A DNA stretch of 64,000 nucleotides from Meghimatium bilineatum (taxonomy: Eukaryota; Mollusca; Gastropoda; Stylommatophora; Philomycidae). The position numbers were made by a program, and so were the translations under genes. The DNA lies in contig CM067306.1 of the NCBI GenBank assembly GCA_034231615.1, forward strand, positions 35,732,019 to 35,796,018, in the 5' to 3' direction. Positions 46,801 through 50,420 of the stretch are shown here, piece after piece; the stretch's first letter is position 1, and the number at the start of each line of letters is the position of its first letter. The notes beneath the pieces were generated by a model. The model saw only the letters and a program-made list of their open reading frames with translations. It searched no databases and had not been told where the DNA came from.

Positions 46801-47426
46801 TATTACAACGGCCCAGCTCTATGGCGACGTGGTTCAGCTCGTGTCTGTGATGGCCAAGGTTCAAATCCCGCATGTAAGTAGCAATTGTTCAGCCTATTCC
46901 CCCACCTCCTCTTCACTTTCGTCAGTCACCTCTTACGGCATTCTCCAATTACCCTTTCTTTGTACCCTGAACTAAAATTTCAAGCCAATGTTGTAACACT
47001 GGCGTAGTGTTATACAGAATCAAAATTGCAGTAAATAGTCTTACAGAAACTGGAAATCCTGGTTATTGTGCACTTAGCACACTTGGTGCACTTTTCATTT
47101 GAATACGCCTCGTAGGAATGTTTTAGCGACCTGCTCAAGACCAACTCGCTACTTTATATAAACTAACCATTTCGATTTGACATCAGCACTAGCATAAACA
47201 TCATCACCATTGCCATTATCATCATCATCATCATCACCATCGGCATGATTAACTTATATCAAGAAATATACAGAGCAACAAAAAGAAGAAGAAGAAAATT
47301 AAGTAAACAGCTTAAGACAACTTACGCTCCAGGTTGATAGTCATCAAGGATGGATGTCTCATCATCATATACAGGTAGTTCCTCATCAGCCTCATCGCCA
47401 TCACTTTGATAACCGTAATTTTGCAT
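1729..47426 (-). CDS. CHS: Chitin synthase, 18 coding exons found, 3' end outside window
   Basis: Integral-membrane family-2 glycosyltransferase that polymerises UDP-GlcNAc into chitin and exports it across the plasma membrane. Eighteen exons on the minus strand join into about 1109 codons with matching phases. Signature motifs appear in the expected animal order: WDIFRT near residue 35, CATMWHE at 529-535, IFFDDAF near 577-583, DGD at 697-699, EDRW at 801-804, QRRRW at 838-842 and SWGTRE at 1021-1026. Membrane clusters flank the catalytic core. The ATG has an in-frame TAA five codons upstream (if that DNA is transcribed), and no myosin head is seen, unlike the myosin-fused chitin synthases known in molluscs. 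Insect enzymes run to roughly 1500-1600 residues, so the C-terminal part is probably missing off the left edge. The span is mostly intron. Identity is near certain; the exon 2/3 junction is the weak point. Confidence 0.96.
2935..3075 (+). mobile_element. SINE-like family A, 5' part
   Basis: Contains 'gagcaaagaatag' and 'ggttggagttggttgttccatcccat'-type blocks only; the 3' half is missing. Confidence 0.6.
3279..3523 (-). CDS. CHS: Chitin synthase exon 17 (SWGTRE)
   Basis: Residues 988-1068 plus two bases. EFTCIFHGLLYFVSVPSM, then LIIYSLGNLHVVSWGTREV: the conserved tryptophan/threonine motif linked to chain translocation at 1021-1026. A Lys/Ser/Thr-rich cytoplasmic tail follows, where insect enzymes have a Lys-rich coiled coil. 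Acceptor CTAACAG|GAG, donor ATAAG|GTGAGT. Confidence 0.98.
3640..3915 (+). mobile_element. LINE 3' fragment
   Basis: A decayed C-terminal tail: 'GHVRRM'-like and 'VHGRPLTRYM'-like segments in shifting frames, then a region resembling AEDRGAHRGKCYAMMQ. It lies in the intron just after exon 16. Confidence 0.55.
4250..5300 (-). mobile_element. Decayed non-LTR retrotransposon with TYADDILLY box
   Basis: On the minus strand the translation shows RVLTYADDILLYNMD, the RT catalytic box, with upstream 'AIDLEYACNRV', and downstream a KYLGITFDRSLSFNKHI block. Stops and frameshifts occur throughout. The style (YLG...HI) suggests a Jockey/I-like LINE with an RNase H region. It is intronic and in the same orientation as the host gene. 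Confidence 0.8.
5951..6040. repeat. Tandem repeat, about 37 bp x 2.5
   Basis: 'atatgatggcaaaaaca' recurs at 5951, 5988 and 6024, starting 15 bp inside the intron after exon 16. Confidence 0.85.
6055..6219 (-). CDS. CHS: Chitin synthase exon 16 (membrane helices)
   Basis: Residues 933-987, phase 0 on both sides. It codes two hydrophobic helices and ends AILHPQ, which joins exon 17 (EFTCIF) to give the family block LHPQEF. Acceptor CTCTACAG|CTT, donor CAA|GTATGT. A tandem repeat lies right after the donor. Confidence 0.96.
6280..6510. repeat. Degenerate tandem repeat
   Basis: About six diverged units around 'aaggtctcataaatga..', roughly 40-50 bp each, between exons 15 and 16. Confidence 0.7.
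7334..7575 (-). CDS. CHS: Chitin synthase exon 15 (membrane block after core)
   Basis: Residues 852-932. NEDISLLYIAYQM is followed by three hydrophobic helices (SILTPGTIFIMIVGAV; IINLIPVILFTVLVF), matching insect NDNISLLYI...GPGTIFLMLVGA. Acceptor TTTCACAG|AT, donor CAG|GTTTGT (phase 0). Confidence 0.97.
7905..8012 (+). mobile_element. SINE-like family A, 3' part
   Basis: Contains 'atgctgtaaaccatcacaca' and 'attccattctctggactaca'. A separated 5' part lies at 8403-8490 beyond exon 14. Confidence 0.6.
8113..8268 (-). CDS. CHS: Chitin synthase exon 14 (EDRW, QRRRW)
   Basis: Residues 800-851 plus one base. It contains the catalytic-base motif EDRWLCTLLLQQGYRVEY and the product-binding motif FYNQRRRWAPST (QRRRW at 838-842), both diagnostic of processive chitin synthases. 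Acceptor TTAACAG|GT, donor CTGG|GTAAGT. Confidence 0.98.
8403..8490 (+). mobile_element. SINE-like family A, 5' part
   Basis: 'gcaaagaatagggcaactgt' through 'gggataggctggca'. Probably an independent truncated copy. Confidence 0.55.
8981..9224. repeat. Minisatellite, 31 bp x 8
   Basis: Unit 'tagttggagtgatgtaatgc' plus 'c(a/g)tggtctctc'. Copies differ mainly at one position (catgg/cgtgg), a sign of recent expansion. Confidence 0.93.
9800..10450 (-). mobile_element. LINE 3' fragment (ETWTLNK type)
   Basis: Minus-strand translation contains FPVTTYECETWTLNKTIFRRI, the Y.sE.WTl block downstream of the RT palm, in broken frames. Confidence 0.7.
10560..11030 (-). mobile_element. LINE 3' fragment
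   Basis: Minus-strand open piece with HIVTTGKFKSKRGKGKSRGK followed by DRTRNRRQWKDM, matching the iv.TGKi.g.RgrGRqr.k and DR..Wk tail also found at 59.7, 60.6 and 49.2 kb. Ordinary intronic LINE debris. Confidence 0.75.
11520..12500 (+). mobile_element. 5'-truncated LINE with best-preserved RT
   Basis: One frame is open from about 11555 to 12560. In order it shows GVRQGCILSPSLFNIY, IRYADDTVLLAESE (catalytic YADD), YLGHIVTNDGRC, YGSETWTLNK, FGHIKRHD and GRRARGRQRYKWE. It ends near a (GATGAT)n tail at 12486-12498. Lack of stops over about 1 kb indicates recent insertion, but the 5' half is missing. A related older copy is at 37.2-37.8 kb on the other strand. It sits antisense in the intron between exons 13 and 14. 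Confidence 0.93.
12560..12905 (+). mobile_element. LINE 3' fragment, decayed
   Basis: Segments resembling 'YFGHIKWHNSLEKI' and 'ERLAQDLQEFR' in mixed frames, abutting the younger LINE that ends near 12500. Confidence 0.6.
12935..13060 (+). repeat. Dispersed repeat, family D
   Basis: 'gtacctcttattggaggta', 'tcctttcaaccgcagat', 'gattatatcagagctttac' and 'aaaatagtggaggttgc'. Other copies: 28515-28650, 34200-34284 plus 34513-34605 (split by SINE C), and a decayed one near 1295-1370. Confidence 0.75.
13100..13300 (-). CDS. CHS: Chitin synthase exon 13
   Basis: Residues 733-799 plus one base. GPMVWYQKFEYAISHWLQKA and CVLCSPGCFSLFRGSCLMDD are near-identical to the family core; the block ends HYVQYDQ. 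Acceptor TTCCACAG|GG, donor CAAG|GTAATT. Confidence 0.98.
13520..13672 (+). mobile_element. SINE-like family A subtype, 3' part
   Basis: 'tttacattctctgaactac', 'catcctgatggaaatctagt' and the closing 'ggagtttgagaacaaacag'. Confidence 0.58.
13675..13960 (+). mobile_element. LINE 3' fragment overlapping exon 12 side
   Basis: Decayed WFEHVNLHDS...GRSRECQRKSWIDKIKE tail, then a 3' end resembling those at 16.9, 34.9 and 47.5 kb ('ctacgac/tac...gggtt...tatgg'). It reaches to within a few bases of the exon 12 donor at 13962. Confidence 0.6.
13962..14172 (-). CDS. CHS: Chitin synthase exon 12 (DGD motif)
   Basis: Residues 663-732 plus one base. VMYLYYFLAHQLM leads to LLALDGDVDFQP, with the metal/UDP-binding Asp-Gly-Asp at 697-699, then AACGRIHPIGS. 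Acceptor CACACCAG|GTT (phase 0), donor TCAG|GTATGT (phase 1). Confidence 0.98.
14225..15430. other. No gene seen
   Basis: Intron between exons 11 and 12. It contains a short near-duplicate (14231-14300, 'cctgta.agaacat'-like), a (GATGAT)n and a G11 run at 14649-14659; otherwise nothing recognisable. Confidence 0.7.
15437..15640 (-). mobile_element. SINE-like family A subtype copy
   Basis: Same insert-bearing subtype as at 40608-40725; it lies 150 bp from a plus-strand full copy. Confidence 0.58.
15793..16060 (+). mobile_element. SINE-like family A, near full copy
   Basis: A 260-bp repeat with recurring blocks: 'gcaaagaata', 'aggcgactaaggagg', 'cccatccca', 'atgctgaagtcg', 'gacacaata.attccattctctgg' and '..caggagtttg.aa.gaa'. 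At least twelve copies occur in the window in both orientations. I saw no A/B box or terminal repeats, so the class is uncertain. Confidence 0.8.
16510..16990 (+). mobile_element. LINE 3' fragment
   Basis: Translations show 'ILCNGNENWTFTADMEM' and 'DMCADMIPCPKQYYSE...RSWTANIKNWTGRN', typical of a decayed RT C-terminus. It shares its end sequence with the 13.7 and 47.5 kb fragments. Confidence 0.65.
17229..17382 (-). CDS. CHS: Chitin synthase exon 11
   Basis: Residues 611-662. It carries TPYGGRLVWRLPGG, then AHLKDKAQIRHRKRWSQ, one of the best conserved blocks of the animal enzyme. Acceptor TTCACAG|T completes GAT. Donor AGCCAG|GTGTGG (phase 0). Confidence 0.97.
18080..18312 (+). mobile_element. 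SINE-like family A copy
   Basis: Carries the 'ttacaagaggc...', 'tcatcccaca' and 'cacattctattttctgaact' blocks of the family, more diverged. Confidence 0.7.
18480..19110. repeat. Degenerate repeat field, 'aactaaacattac'
   Basis: Many diverged units with 'gataactaaacattacctg' and 'ggatgactacatatta', interrupted by a short family A SINE start near 18960. It fills the space before exon 10. Confidence 0.7.
19215..19323 (-). CDS. CHS: Chitin synthase exon 10 (FFDDAF)
   Basis: Residues 575-610 plus two bases. HIFFDDAFEE carries the paired aspartates of the nucleotide-sugar binding region, followed by an acidic loop and VNDWVKMLVRVVPDAT. Acceptor AACATCAG|CA, donor CAGA|GTAAGT. Confidence 0.96.
19645..20480 (-). 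mobile_element. LINE 3' fragment, copy 1 of pair with 62.2 kb
   Basis: Minus-strand pieces: HNHFHITCLRKVMNIRCQDK, IPDTTVLDRSGIPSI and WTGNLIPIPDHITCQRYFF. The 3' edge ('gttcgtccatcacaagtgat') is identical to the copy at 62243-62880, so both end at the same site. Confidence 0.75.
20763..20925. repeat. Minisatellite, 21 bp x about 8
   Basis: Unit 'actactattgctgttaactg' and variants. All three plus-strand frames stay open because of the period, giving false open frames. Confidence 0.88.
21140..21595 (+). mobile_element. LINE 3' fragment
   Basis: QINWFGHMRMKPSQPAIQAY, then SRERPRMRWEDSIREI, the FGH..Rm...rp..RW tail. It contains a 27-bp internal duplication (KRLNEKK twice). It stops right beside the exon 9 donor region. 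Confidence 0.7.
21609..21705 (-). CDS. CHS: Chitin synthase exon 9
   Basis: Residues 543-574 plus one base. MLRSIVRLDADQSARR followed by a DTDYYEFE tail closely matches insect LKSILRLDEDQSARR...DPDYYEFE in the catalytic domain. Acceptor TTTCTAG|ATG (phase 0), donor GAGG|GTAAGA (phase 1). Confidence 0.97.
22436..22502. repeat. Short tandem repeat, about 22 bp x 3
   Basis: 'aattaaacaaacacat', 'gaatttaacaaacacact', 'gaattgaataaacacact', 'gaattaaacaaac'. Confidence 0.75.
22605..22725 (+). mobile_element. SINE family E body
   Basis: 'gggttgtgatttctcgctta', 'gactcagctgtaaatgagta' and 'agggaattggcc' match the 28.8 kb copy. Confidence 0.75.
22920..23015 (+). repeat. Dispersed repeat, family F
   Basis: 'tatggacttgtccagagtg' and 'atgacgatgatccaacgact' match 55030-55095. 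The translated 'HLWTCP.C.DD' suggests a LINE tail. Confidence 0.55.
23350..23830 (+). mobile_element. LINE 3' fragment with CxxC zinc-knuckle tail
   Basis: Shifting frames give GRQKRYFKESLKMS, then TCPKCDMGFYARIGPF and the 'CNNTSLILLSSLPV' end common to one large group of invertebrate non-LTR elements. The 132-codon plus-strand open frame here is a by-product. Confidence 0.72.
24080..24340 (-). mobile_element. LINE 3' fragment
   Basis: Same sequence family as the minus-strand piece at 47.5-47.8 kb (shared 'agggg...tacattggatg...aacac' and 'aatttctat' blocks). Confidence 0.55.
24440..24605. repeat. 36-bp tandem array carrying splice-donor copies
   Basis: 'ctaactcacct' recurs at 24488, 24524 and 24560, with the true exon 8 donor context (aaactcacct) 36 bp further. 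A diverged unit lies near 24452. On the gene strand each unit reads AAGGTGAGTTAG or ACAGGTGAGTT. Confidence 0.9.
24605..24757 (-). CDS. CHS: Chitin synthase exon 8 (CATMWHE motif)
   Basis: Residues 492-542, phase 0 on both sides. After an acidic linker (LNEDDDSTFD) it carries YICATMWHETENEM, the diagnostic start of the animal chitin synthase catalytic domain. The acceptor is CCAATAG|ATA. The donor ATACAG|GTGAGTT is repeated in a 36-bp tandem array that starts at the junction (see findings), giving decoy donors at 24568, 24532 and 24496. Confidence 0.97.
24950..25800 (+). mobile_element. LINE RNase H region, decayed
   Basis: Broken frames contain AEHIIKNCPLYSTTRIK-like, 'AIAILTAIQIFNN'-like and 'QCGIPGNEKADKLSKTGSN'-like blocks. 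The last is the HcGI.GNE.AD signature of RNase H in I/Jockey-type LINEs. It is probably part of one long degraded element running into the next two entries. Confidence 0.7.
25810..26165 (+). mobile_element. LINE RT C-terminal fragment
   Basis: Open frame MRYLRKTENRARRDHVRNK, MVKYIEKQRFKWLSHLMRMK, then HRGKPRIR. The order RT tail after RNase H is abnormal, so two insertions are adjacent here. Confidence 0.7.
26230..26520 (+). mobile_element. LINE 3' end (I/Jockey-like)
   Basis: Translation resembles 'TPEHILQKCPSF...IWPTGTSMQNKLWGTNNDLKQTA', a zinc-knuckle-like end found in RNase H-bearing LINEs. Probably the true 3' end of the element at 24.95 kb, split by the 25.8-26.2 kb piece. Confidence 0.6.
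26800..26890 (-). CDS. CHS: Chitin synthase exon 7
   Basis: Thirty codons after a split Met (residues 461-491). LFSKPLYCGVLLEQSLVFYR matches the NPMYNGLLIDQSMALNRR block that leads into the cytoplasmic catalytic domain of insect enzymes. Acceptor TTTTTTCAG|G, donor AAG|GTAAAT (phase 0). Confidence 0.93.
27089..27265 (-). mobile_element. LINE 3' tail with (ATCT)n end
   Basis: Minus-strand copy of the same 3' end as at 32030-32195: 'cgcgtc..aaaactcttctac..ct' then (GATA)n. It lies 200 bp upstream of the exon 7 acceptor. Confidence 0.7.
28309..28402. repeat. Tandem repeat, 36 bp x 2.6
   Basis: Unit 'cattctaaattttccagtga' then 'atattcatgcagatga'. Confidence 0.9.
28515..28650 (+). repeat. Dispersed repeat, family D
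   Basis: Second clear copy; the small open frame across it is not a gene. Confidence 0.72.
28805..28998 (-). mobile_element. tRNA-derived SINE, family E
   Basis: On the minus strand the head reads 'gcgcggtagcctagttgcta' with B box 'ggttcaaaacc', then 'gggttgtgatttctcgct' and 'gctgtaaatgagtacct'. Other copies: 22605-22725 (plus) and 46612-46692 (minus), both without heads. Confidence 0.8.
29000..29650. other. No gene seen
   Basis: Intron between exons 6 and 7; only a short (AT)n/(AAT)n run near 29455-29485. Confidence 0.7.
29663..29839 (-). CDS. CHS: Chitin synthase exon 6
   Basis: Residues 402-460 plus two bases, identified by continuity of phase (AG+A in, AT out). It carries ILFSCNFPWISP, a hydrophobic helix FWFASSVIVLFSYLLIG and a basic tail REQTRRMAHAH. 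This is the place of the insect HAWVWLLWLLSQTW helix, though local similarity is low. Acceptor TTTCACAG, donor AT|GTAAGT. Confidence 0.88.
30195..30905 (-). mobile_element. LINE RT fragment
   Basis: Minus-strand GISRKQVKILYLGALITSDG and RCIKEVKCRIFHTKTTFHKM are the YLG..iTsdG block downstream of the palm. The later tail 'RQRKREK' follows near 30.35 kb. Confidence 0.78.
31130..32300. repeat. Minisatellite split by a LINE
   Basis: About 35-bp units 'cttatctca.ggtcacaaca' plus 'tgaaaa..caaa' at 31130-31330, resuming at 32198-32300. The LINE at 31370-32195 lies between. Confidence 0.8.
31370..32195 (+). mobile_element. LINE fragment inserted in a minisatellite
   Basis: Decayed RT: 'LVASPEEQLQRLIDRLHQT', 'MMVNIEKTEVMKIGR', 'LPTLCYQSQTWTT' and 'MICLRRTLGIWIRE'. 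It ends in (GATA)n at about 32183-32197. The same minisatellite lies on both sides (31130-31330 and 32198-32300), so the insertion point is visible. Confidence 0.85.
32338..32720 (-). CDS. CHS: Chitin synthase exon 5 (membrane cluster)
   Basis: Residues 275-401 plus two bases. It runs from VKIDLLTYLWKM through a Cys/Gly-rich extracellular-type loop (SGGNHCMN, GGPDGCGTY) to CFAFPLMLSTPLTFALLV, the match of insect FAFPVNLTIPVSISLL. Acceptor ATTTACAG|GTG, donor AATAG|GTTAGT (phase 2). The intron just downstream holds a minisatellite split by a LINE. Confidence 0.95.
32955..33202 (+). mobile_element. SINE-like family A copy
   Basis: Full-length match to the family from 'aaaaggaacactcttacctg' to '...gcagaagaag'. 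It sits directly 5' of exon 5. Confidence 0.78.
33456..33858 (+). mobile_element. Roughly 400-bp hairpin-bearing element, copy 1
   Basis: Almost collinear with 47822-48225. It starts 'gcgcatgcggttgtgtctgt' and ends 'ccagttttctaatcaagaat'. It contains a strong hairpin (arms 'agatgacatgcc' / 'ggcatgtcatct' at 33530-33592) and the block 'aagaaacctgtcgcaaggg'. No coding capacity is apparent. Class unknown; no A/B box or clear terminal repeats. Confidence 0.85.
33865..33990. repeat. (AAT)n-like simple sequence
   Basis: Imperfect ATA/AAT triplets directly after the 3' end of the 400-bp element. Confidence 0.85.
34285..34512 (+). mobile_element. tRNA-derived SINE, family C, nested
   Basis: Head with 'gtggccgtatggttagagta' and B box 'ggttcaatcc', then 'ctttcggaggtgcaacaaaa' and 'aaagcggcccttatttccac'. 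It interrupts a family D repeat (34200-34284 and 34513-34605). A second copy is at 59255-59465. Confidence 0.82.
34880..35170 (+). mobile_element. LINE 3' tails
   Basis: First a 3' end shared with 13.9 and 16.9 kb ('atgtggtaaccctacgacc'), then a decayed 'RGTPKLRYKHKI' tail from another copy. Confidence 0.5.
35521..35612. repeat. Hairpin with CTTGAT...CGAAACGT module
   Basis: Arms of about 35 bases ('tttcttgatagtccttttg...cgtcgatc' against 'gatcgacgttttgactaaaa...') around a 6-base loop agatag. Confidence 0.85.
35590..36020. mobile_element. Foldback element, arms about 180 bp
   Basis: 35595-35785 pairs with 35835-36017 as an imperfect inverted repeat ('ctatcaagaaagg.acgaac' against 'gttcgtccctttcttgat'; 'aaaatggg' against 'cccatttt' near the centre). 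It partly overlaps the shorter hairpin at 35521-35612, so more than one copy has been joined here. Confidence 0.85.
36137..36169. repeat. Near-perfect short hairpin
   Basis: tcatgggattgcagt, loop ttt, actgcaatcccatga: 15-bp arms without mismatch. No T-run follows that would suggest a small RNA. Confidence 0.85.
36848..36990. repeat. Minisatellite, 22 bp x about 6
   Basis: Unit 'tgtgtaaagtgaataatgta' plus 'tg', with small changes. Confidence 0.9.
37185..37760 (-). mobile_element. LINE 3' fragment, same family as 11.5-12.5 kb
   Basis: MKYFGRIQTHDTMLKILLQG and GRRARCRQRYKLESNIARWT match the plus-strand copy at 11.5-12.5 kb almost residue for residue, with the same (ATGATG)n end. An internal deletion separates it from the upstream piece with EIEQELQKLIDQVDKLSKEC. 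Confidence 0.88.
38267..38686 (-). CDS. CHS: Chitin synthase exon 4 (membrane cluster)
   Basis: Residues 135-274, phase 0 on both sides (TTTTCAG|AAC; TGCCAG|GTAAAT). It begins NIVIESIHSVSLLIFVYVIL, the counterpart of insect METFHTIG...FVVLP, and ends with NWWPNYVQR, matching the conserved CGWWENYV. Several hydrophobic helices are visible, with a short basic loop (KQSHKKH) between them. Confidence 0.95.
40009..40382. repeat. Minisatellite, 40 bp (20-bp half units) x about 9
   Basis: 'tggtgcacaccattgagagc' alternates with 'tgttgcattctgcagaaagt'. The halves resemble each other, so the 40-bp unit arose by doubling. The long minus-strand open frames here (Cys/Trp/Ser-rich repeats) come from the array. 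Confidence 0.95.
40608..40725 (-). mobile_element. SINE-like family A subtype, 3' part
   Basis: A subtype with the insert 'ggatctctcttgtagcagga', also seen at 15437-15640 (minus) and, in plus orientation, near 13520-13672 and 58440-58582. Confidence 0.6.
40935..41064 (-). CDS. CHS: Chitin synthase exon 3 (acceptor ambiguous)
   Basis: Residues 91-134. IDVSWIWALM aligns with the VAWIWCL membrane segment of insect enzymes and is followed by a second hydrophobic run ending ALTPLIV, with donor GTG|GTAAGT (phase 0). The acceptor at 41064 (GACAG|C) keeps the frame from exon 2. An upstream acceptor at 41078 (GTACAG|CCT) is closer to the pyrimidine tract but would need a phase-0 partner. The roughly 30-residue loop usual in this position is then missing, so a small exon between 41.1 and 44.3 kb may have escaped detection. 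Confidence 0.75.
41125..41275. repeat. Degenerate repeat near exon 3
   Basis: 'agagaaattaaggggaa.taaa' and 'aaaacatggatacgag' units; similar scattered units recur at about 42270-42480. Confidence 0.65.
42495..42590 (+). mobile_element. SINE-like family A, 3' part
   Basis: Truncated copy with 'ttttctggactccatcctgt' and 'ctgcaggaact'. Confidence 0.5.
42965..43460 (+). mobile_element. LINE RT N-terminal half (KAPGPDGI)
   Basis: An open frame of about 134 codons carries EEIRKAMKSTKNKAPGPDGI, LHSYLVPPPKPGKDHTRIQG and, after one stop, ISMQNTIGKLLEKI. These are RT fingers blocks that the other fragments in this window lack. It is followed directly by a foldback hairpin. Confidence 0.9.
43488..43640. 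repeat. Foldback hairpin, arms about 47 bp
   Basis: 'atcaagatacgcaaaaaaac...gaatagaaattacc' pairs with 'ggtcatttctattcgtc...gcgtatcttgat'. The right flank continues into 'aaggtcatttagtcgaaacg', the shared module. It follows the LINE at 42965-43460. Confidence 0.82.
43889..44025. repeat. Minisatellite, 28 bp x about 4.5
   Basis: Unit 'tatattatttgttgctttgt' plus 'gtatgtta'; copies are nearly identical. Confidence 0.93.
44369..44539 (-). CDS. CHS: Chitin synthase exon 2 (first membrane segment)
   Basis: Codes residues 34-90. The split Ala codon is followed by WDIFRT, matching the WDVFQ-like block of insect enzymes, then a hydrophobic stretch ending LGSSVLSK...FLVMTY, equivalent to insect LGSAVISKGTLLFMTS. 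The acceptor is TTCTTCAG|A and the donor TACAG|GTGCTG (phase 2). Other GT dinucleotides a few bases upstream would change the phase, so the exact donor is not certain. Confidence 0.88.
45145..45480 (-). other. Unassigned 111-codon open frame in GC-richer island
   Basis: Open on the minus strand in intron 1 with an N-terminal hydrophobic run (SLYVVMLIVSEIL). Translation has no family I recognise. Exon 1 joins exon 2 in phase without it. It may be part of an unknown element together with the 45.5-46.5 kb repeat. Confidence 0.25.
45820..46260. repeat. Degenerate 120-bp repeat, GC-richer
   Basis: 'gagagaaagggttcagtacc' then '..atgggctcaggc' recurs about four times with 'ccggaaatacacttgc' before it and 'tggcccaactctactg' after it. 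Base composition is unlike the surroundings. Confidence 0.8.
46612..46692 (-). mobile_element. SINE family E body
   Basis: 'ggccagttcccttccttgt' and 'tcaggtactcatttac' shared with the other two copies; (GAA)n flank at 46592-46616. Confidence 0.7.
46808..46925 (+). mobile_element. tRNA-derived SINE, family B, head only
   Basis: 'tggcgacgtggttcagctc' and 'ggttcaaatcccgc'; the usual body is absent. Confidence 0.7.
47326..47426 (-). CDS. CHS: Chitin synthase exon 1 (start exon)
   Basis: Residues 1-33 plus two bases of codon 34. It starts MQNYGYQSDGDEADEE, a strongly acidic cytoplasmic N-terminus as in other animal chitin synthases. The donor is GC|GTAAG (phase 2). The next in-frame triplet group upstream contains TAA, which supports this ATG. 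A CACAG two bases before the ATG could be an acceptor for a 5'UTR intron. A LINE tail begins only about 110 bp upstream, so the promoter is either very compact or lies beyond a 5'UTR intron. Confidence 0.85.
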
Positions 47427-47529
47427 GACTGTGAAGCTATTCTCTTACTACGCAGTCGCTTGTAACGTTCATAAGAACATGATGACTTGTGTAGGCTAGG
47501 TTGAAAAGAGAAGAGAGTGTGGTTGAAAA

Positions 47530-47830
47530 TATATATCTACCCATCTATAAACTTATAACCCTTCAGGATGTAGGGGAGTACCACATTGGATGCATGAACA
47601 CACATAACTCTACAGCAATTTCTATCTTCAACGATGCGGAGAAGTGAGGACAAATCTTGATGTGTCCACACCTTGATGTTGTCTGTCCATGCTTTTGCTT
47701 TTTCTGTTTCTTGATTTGCGTCTTCCACCCTTCCCTGGAGTATTGTTTTTGACAAAAAATCATGTCGGCATACATGTCCTAGCCATATTATTTCTCTGCA
47801 TCTGACTATCCATAGCAATATGCGCATGCG
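47530..47830 (-). mobile_element. LINE 3' fragment just upstream of CHS start
   Basis: MRILLWIVRCREIIWLGHVC, HDFLSKTILQGRVED and KAWTDNIKVWT: a long open RT C-terminal tail. Its 3' edge is about 110 bp upstream of the chitin synthase ATG, on the same strand. Confidence 0.82.
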
Positions 47831-48225
47831 GTTGTGTCTGTGAGTCTCACTAATGGCTCACTAGATAAACCAACCATGCAACAGAAAACCTTAGTAGATG
47901 ACATGCCTTTATATTGAGGTTATCTTCTTATAGAAGCTTCATGGCACGTCATTTATACAATACCGTAGTCGTATCCTTCGATAACAGTTACCCTGTTGTT
48001 CCGACAGGCCGACGTTGTGCTTGAACTAGTTACGGGCACGACGTGGGTTTGCTGAACAATAAAGAAACCTGTCGCAAGGGCCAAATTGTGCCCTGATGTC
48101 GACGTCTGTTTCGGCGGCATTGGACTCGAAACACCATCTAGTCGAATGGCTGCTGGAACAGAGGGCGGAGCACTTATGGGAATGCCCCACGTGCTGTGAG
48201 GCCAGTTTTCTAATCAAGAATCAAG
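47822..48225 (+). mobile_element. Roughly 400-bp hairpin-bearing element, copy 2
   Basis: Same borders as copy 1; it lies directly against the LINE fragment at 47530-47830, upstream of chitin synthase. Confidence 0.85.
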
Positions 48226-48565
48226 CAATATCTCAGTGAAAGGTTAAACTGGTGGCGTAGGTTGAAAATGCAGTCAGACAAATATATAGATTAGACAAAT
48301 AGATAGACAGACAGACAGATGGGTGAGTAGGTATGTGTACCTCATTCATGTTTTTGTGTTTACTTCGCTCTTGTTGCTCTTGTTGCGTGTTGCTATATTA
48401 CTTCCCTCGTGCATTTCGTGATATAATTGATGGCATTATTGTGAAACATCACTAGAGGAAGGATTTCTCCCGTCTTTTAGCTAAATTTCTATTACTAAAA
48501 GTCATATTCTGATTTGCTTTAGGGGAGTGGGGTTTTAGCACCTTAACCCCGCCGCGCTTAATCTT

Positions 48566-48740
48566 GAGTCCAGTGCCGCCGAAACAGACGTCGACATCAG
48601 GGCACAATTTGGCCCTTGCGACAGGTTTCTTTGTTGTTCAGCCAACCCACGTCGTGCCCGTAACTAGTTCAAGCACAACGTCGGCCTTTTGGAACAAAAT
48701 GGTAACTGTTATGTTATCGAAGGTTACGACTACGCGCTTA
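48566..48740 (-). mobile_element. Hairpin-bearing element, internal fragment
   Basis: Inverted match to the middle of copies 1 and 2 ('cgccgaaacagacgtcgaca' through 'cgaaggttacgactacg'), 340 bp from copy 2. A further decayed 3' end is at about 37090-37165. Confidence 0.8.
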
Positions 48741-49084
48741 ATCTATAGGCATGTAGGTAGGTAGGTAGGTAGGTATATGAAAATGTCAATTATTATGAAA
48801 AGTTAAGAGAAGGAATATATGTTTTGTGAAATCAGACGATTGAAAAAAAAACTTGGTAAGTTTCATATTTCAACATATTGAAATATGTGCTAACAAAATT
48901 CATGCAAAATTGAAACATGGAAAACAAAACACCTGAGTCAGTACGATGAATATCTACAAGTCATATAGAGATTCTTATATTTACATTAAATACACACGAA
49001 ATGTATGAGTTTCCATATCGAATGCTATATGTTATATTGAACGAAACCTTCTTTATGAAAGCAAACCATGGAAAATAAACAAAA

Positions 49085-49400
49085 GTGCCCAAAATAAGCT
49101 GGAGGTAACTGAGATGTAATATGGACAGCCAAGACAACTAATGTAGATAGAAGTTTTCAGAGATACTGGAGAAAAACGACAAATTATAGCAACAATTAGA
49201 AGTAGACAATCAAGAATTTTAGGACATTTGATGACGAAAGTAAAACTTGAACATTTAGTAGCCATTGGAAAAATCAAGGGGGTGGGGAGACAAAGATATA
49301 AATTTCTGGAAGGGTTCTCACTGTGGCACAAAAAGAAGTCATCAACTGAACTTATTAACAACACAAGAGACAGAGAGTTGTGGAGCAGCATTGATTTGTT
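49085..49400 (+). mobile_element. LINE 3' fragment
   Basis: VKLEHLVAIGKIKG, VGRQRYKFLEGFSLWHKKK and INNTRDRELWSSI: the same tail type as at 10.7, 59.8 and 60.7 kb. Confidence 0.75.
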
Positions 49401-49429
49401 GTACTGTGTATCAGCTTCACCGCTAACTC

Positions 49430-50419
<990 letters not shown>

Positions 50420-50420
<1 letters not shown>

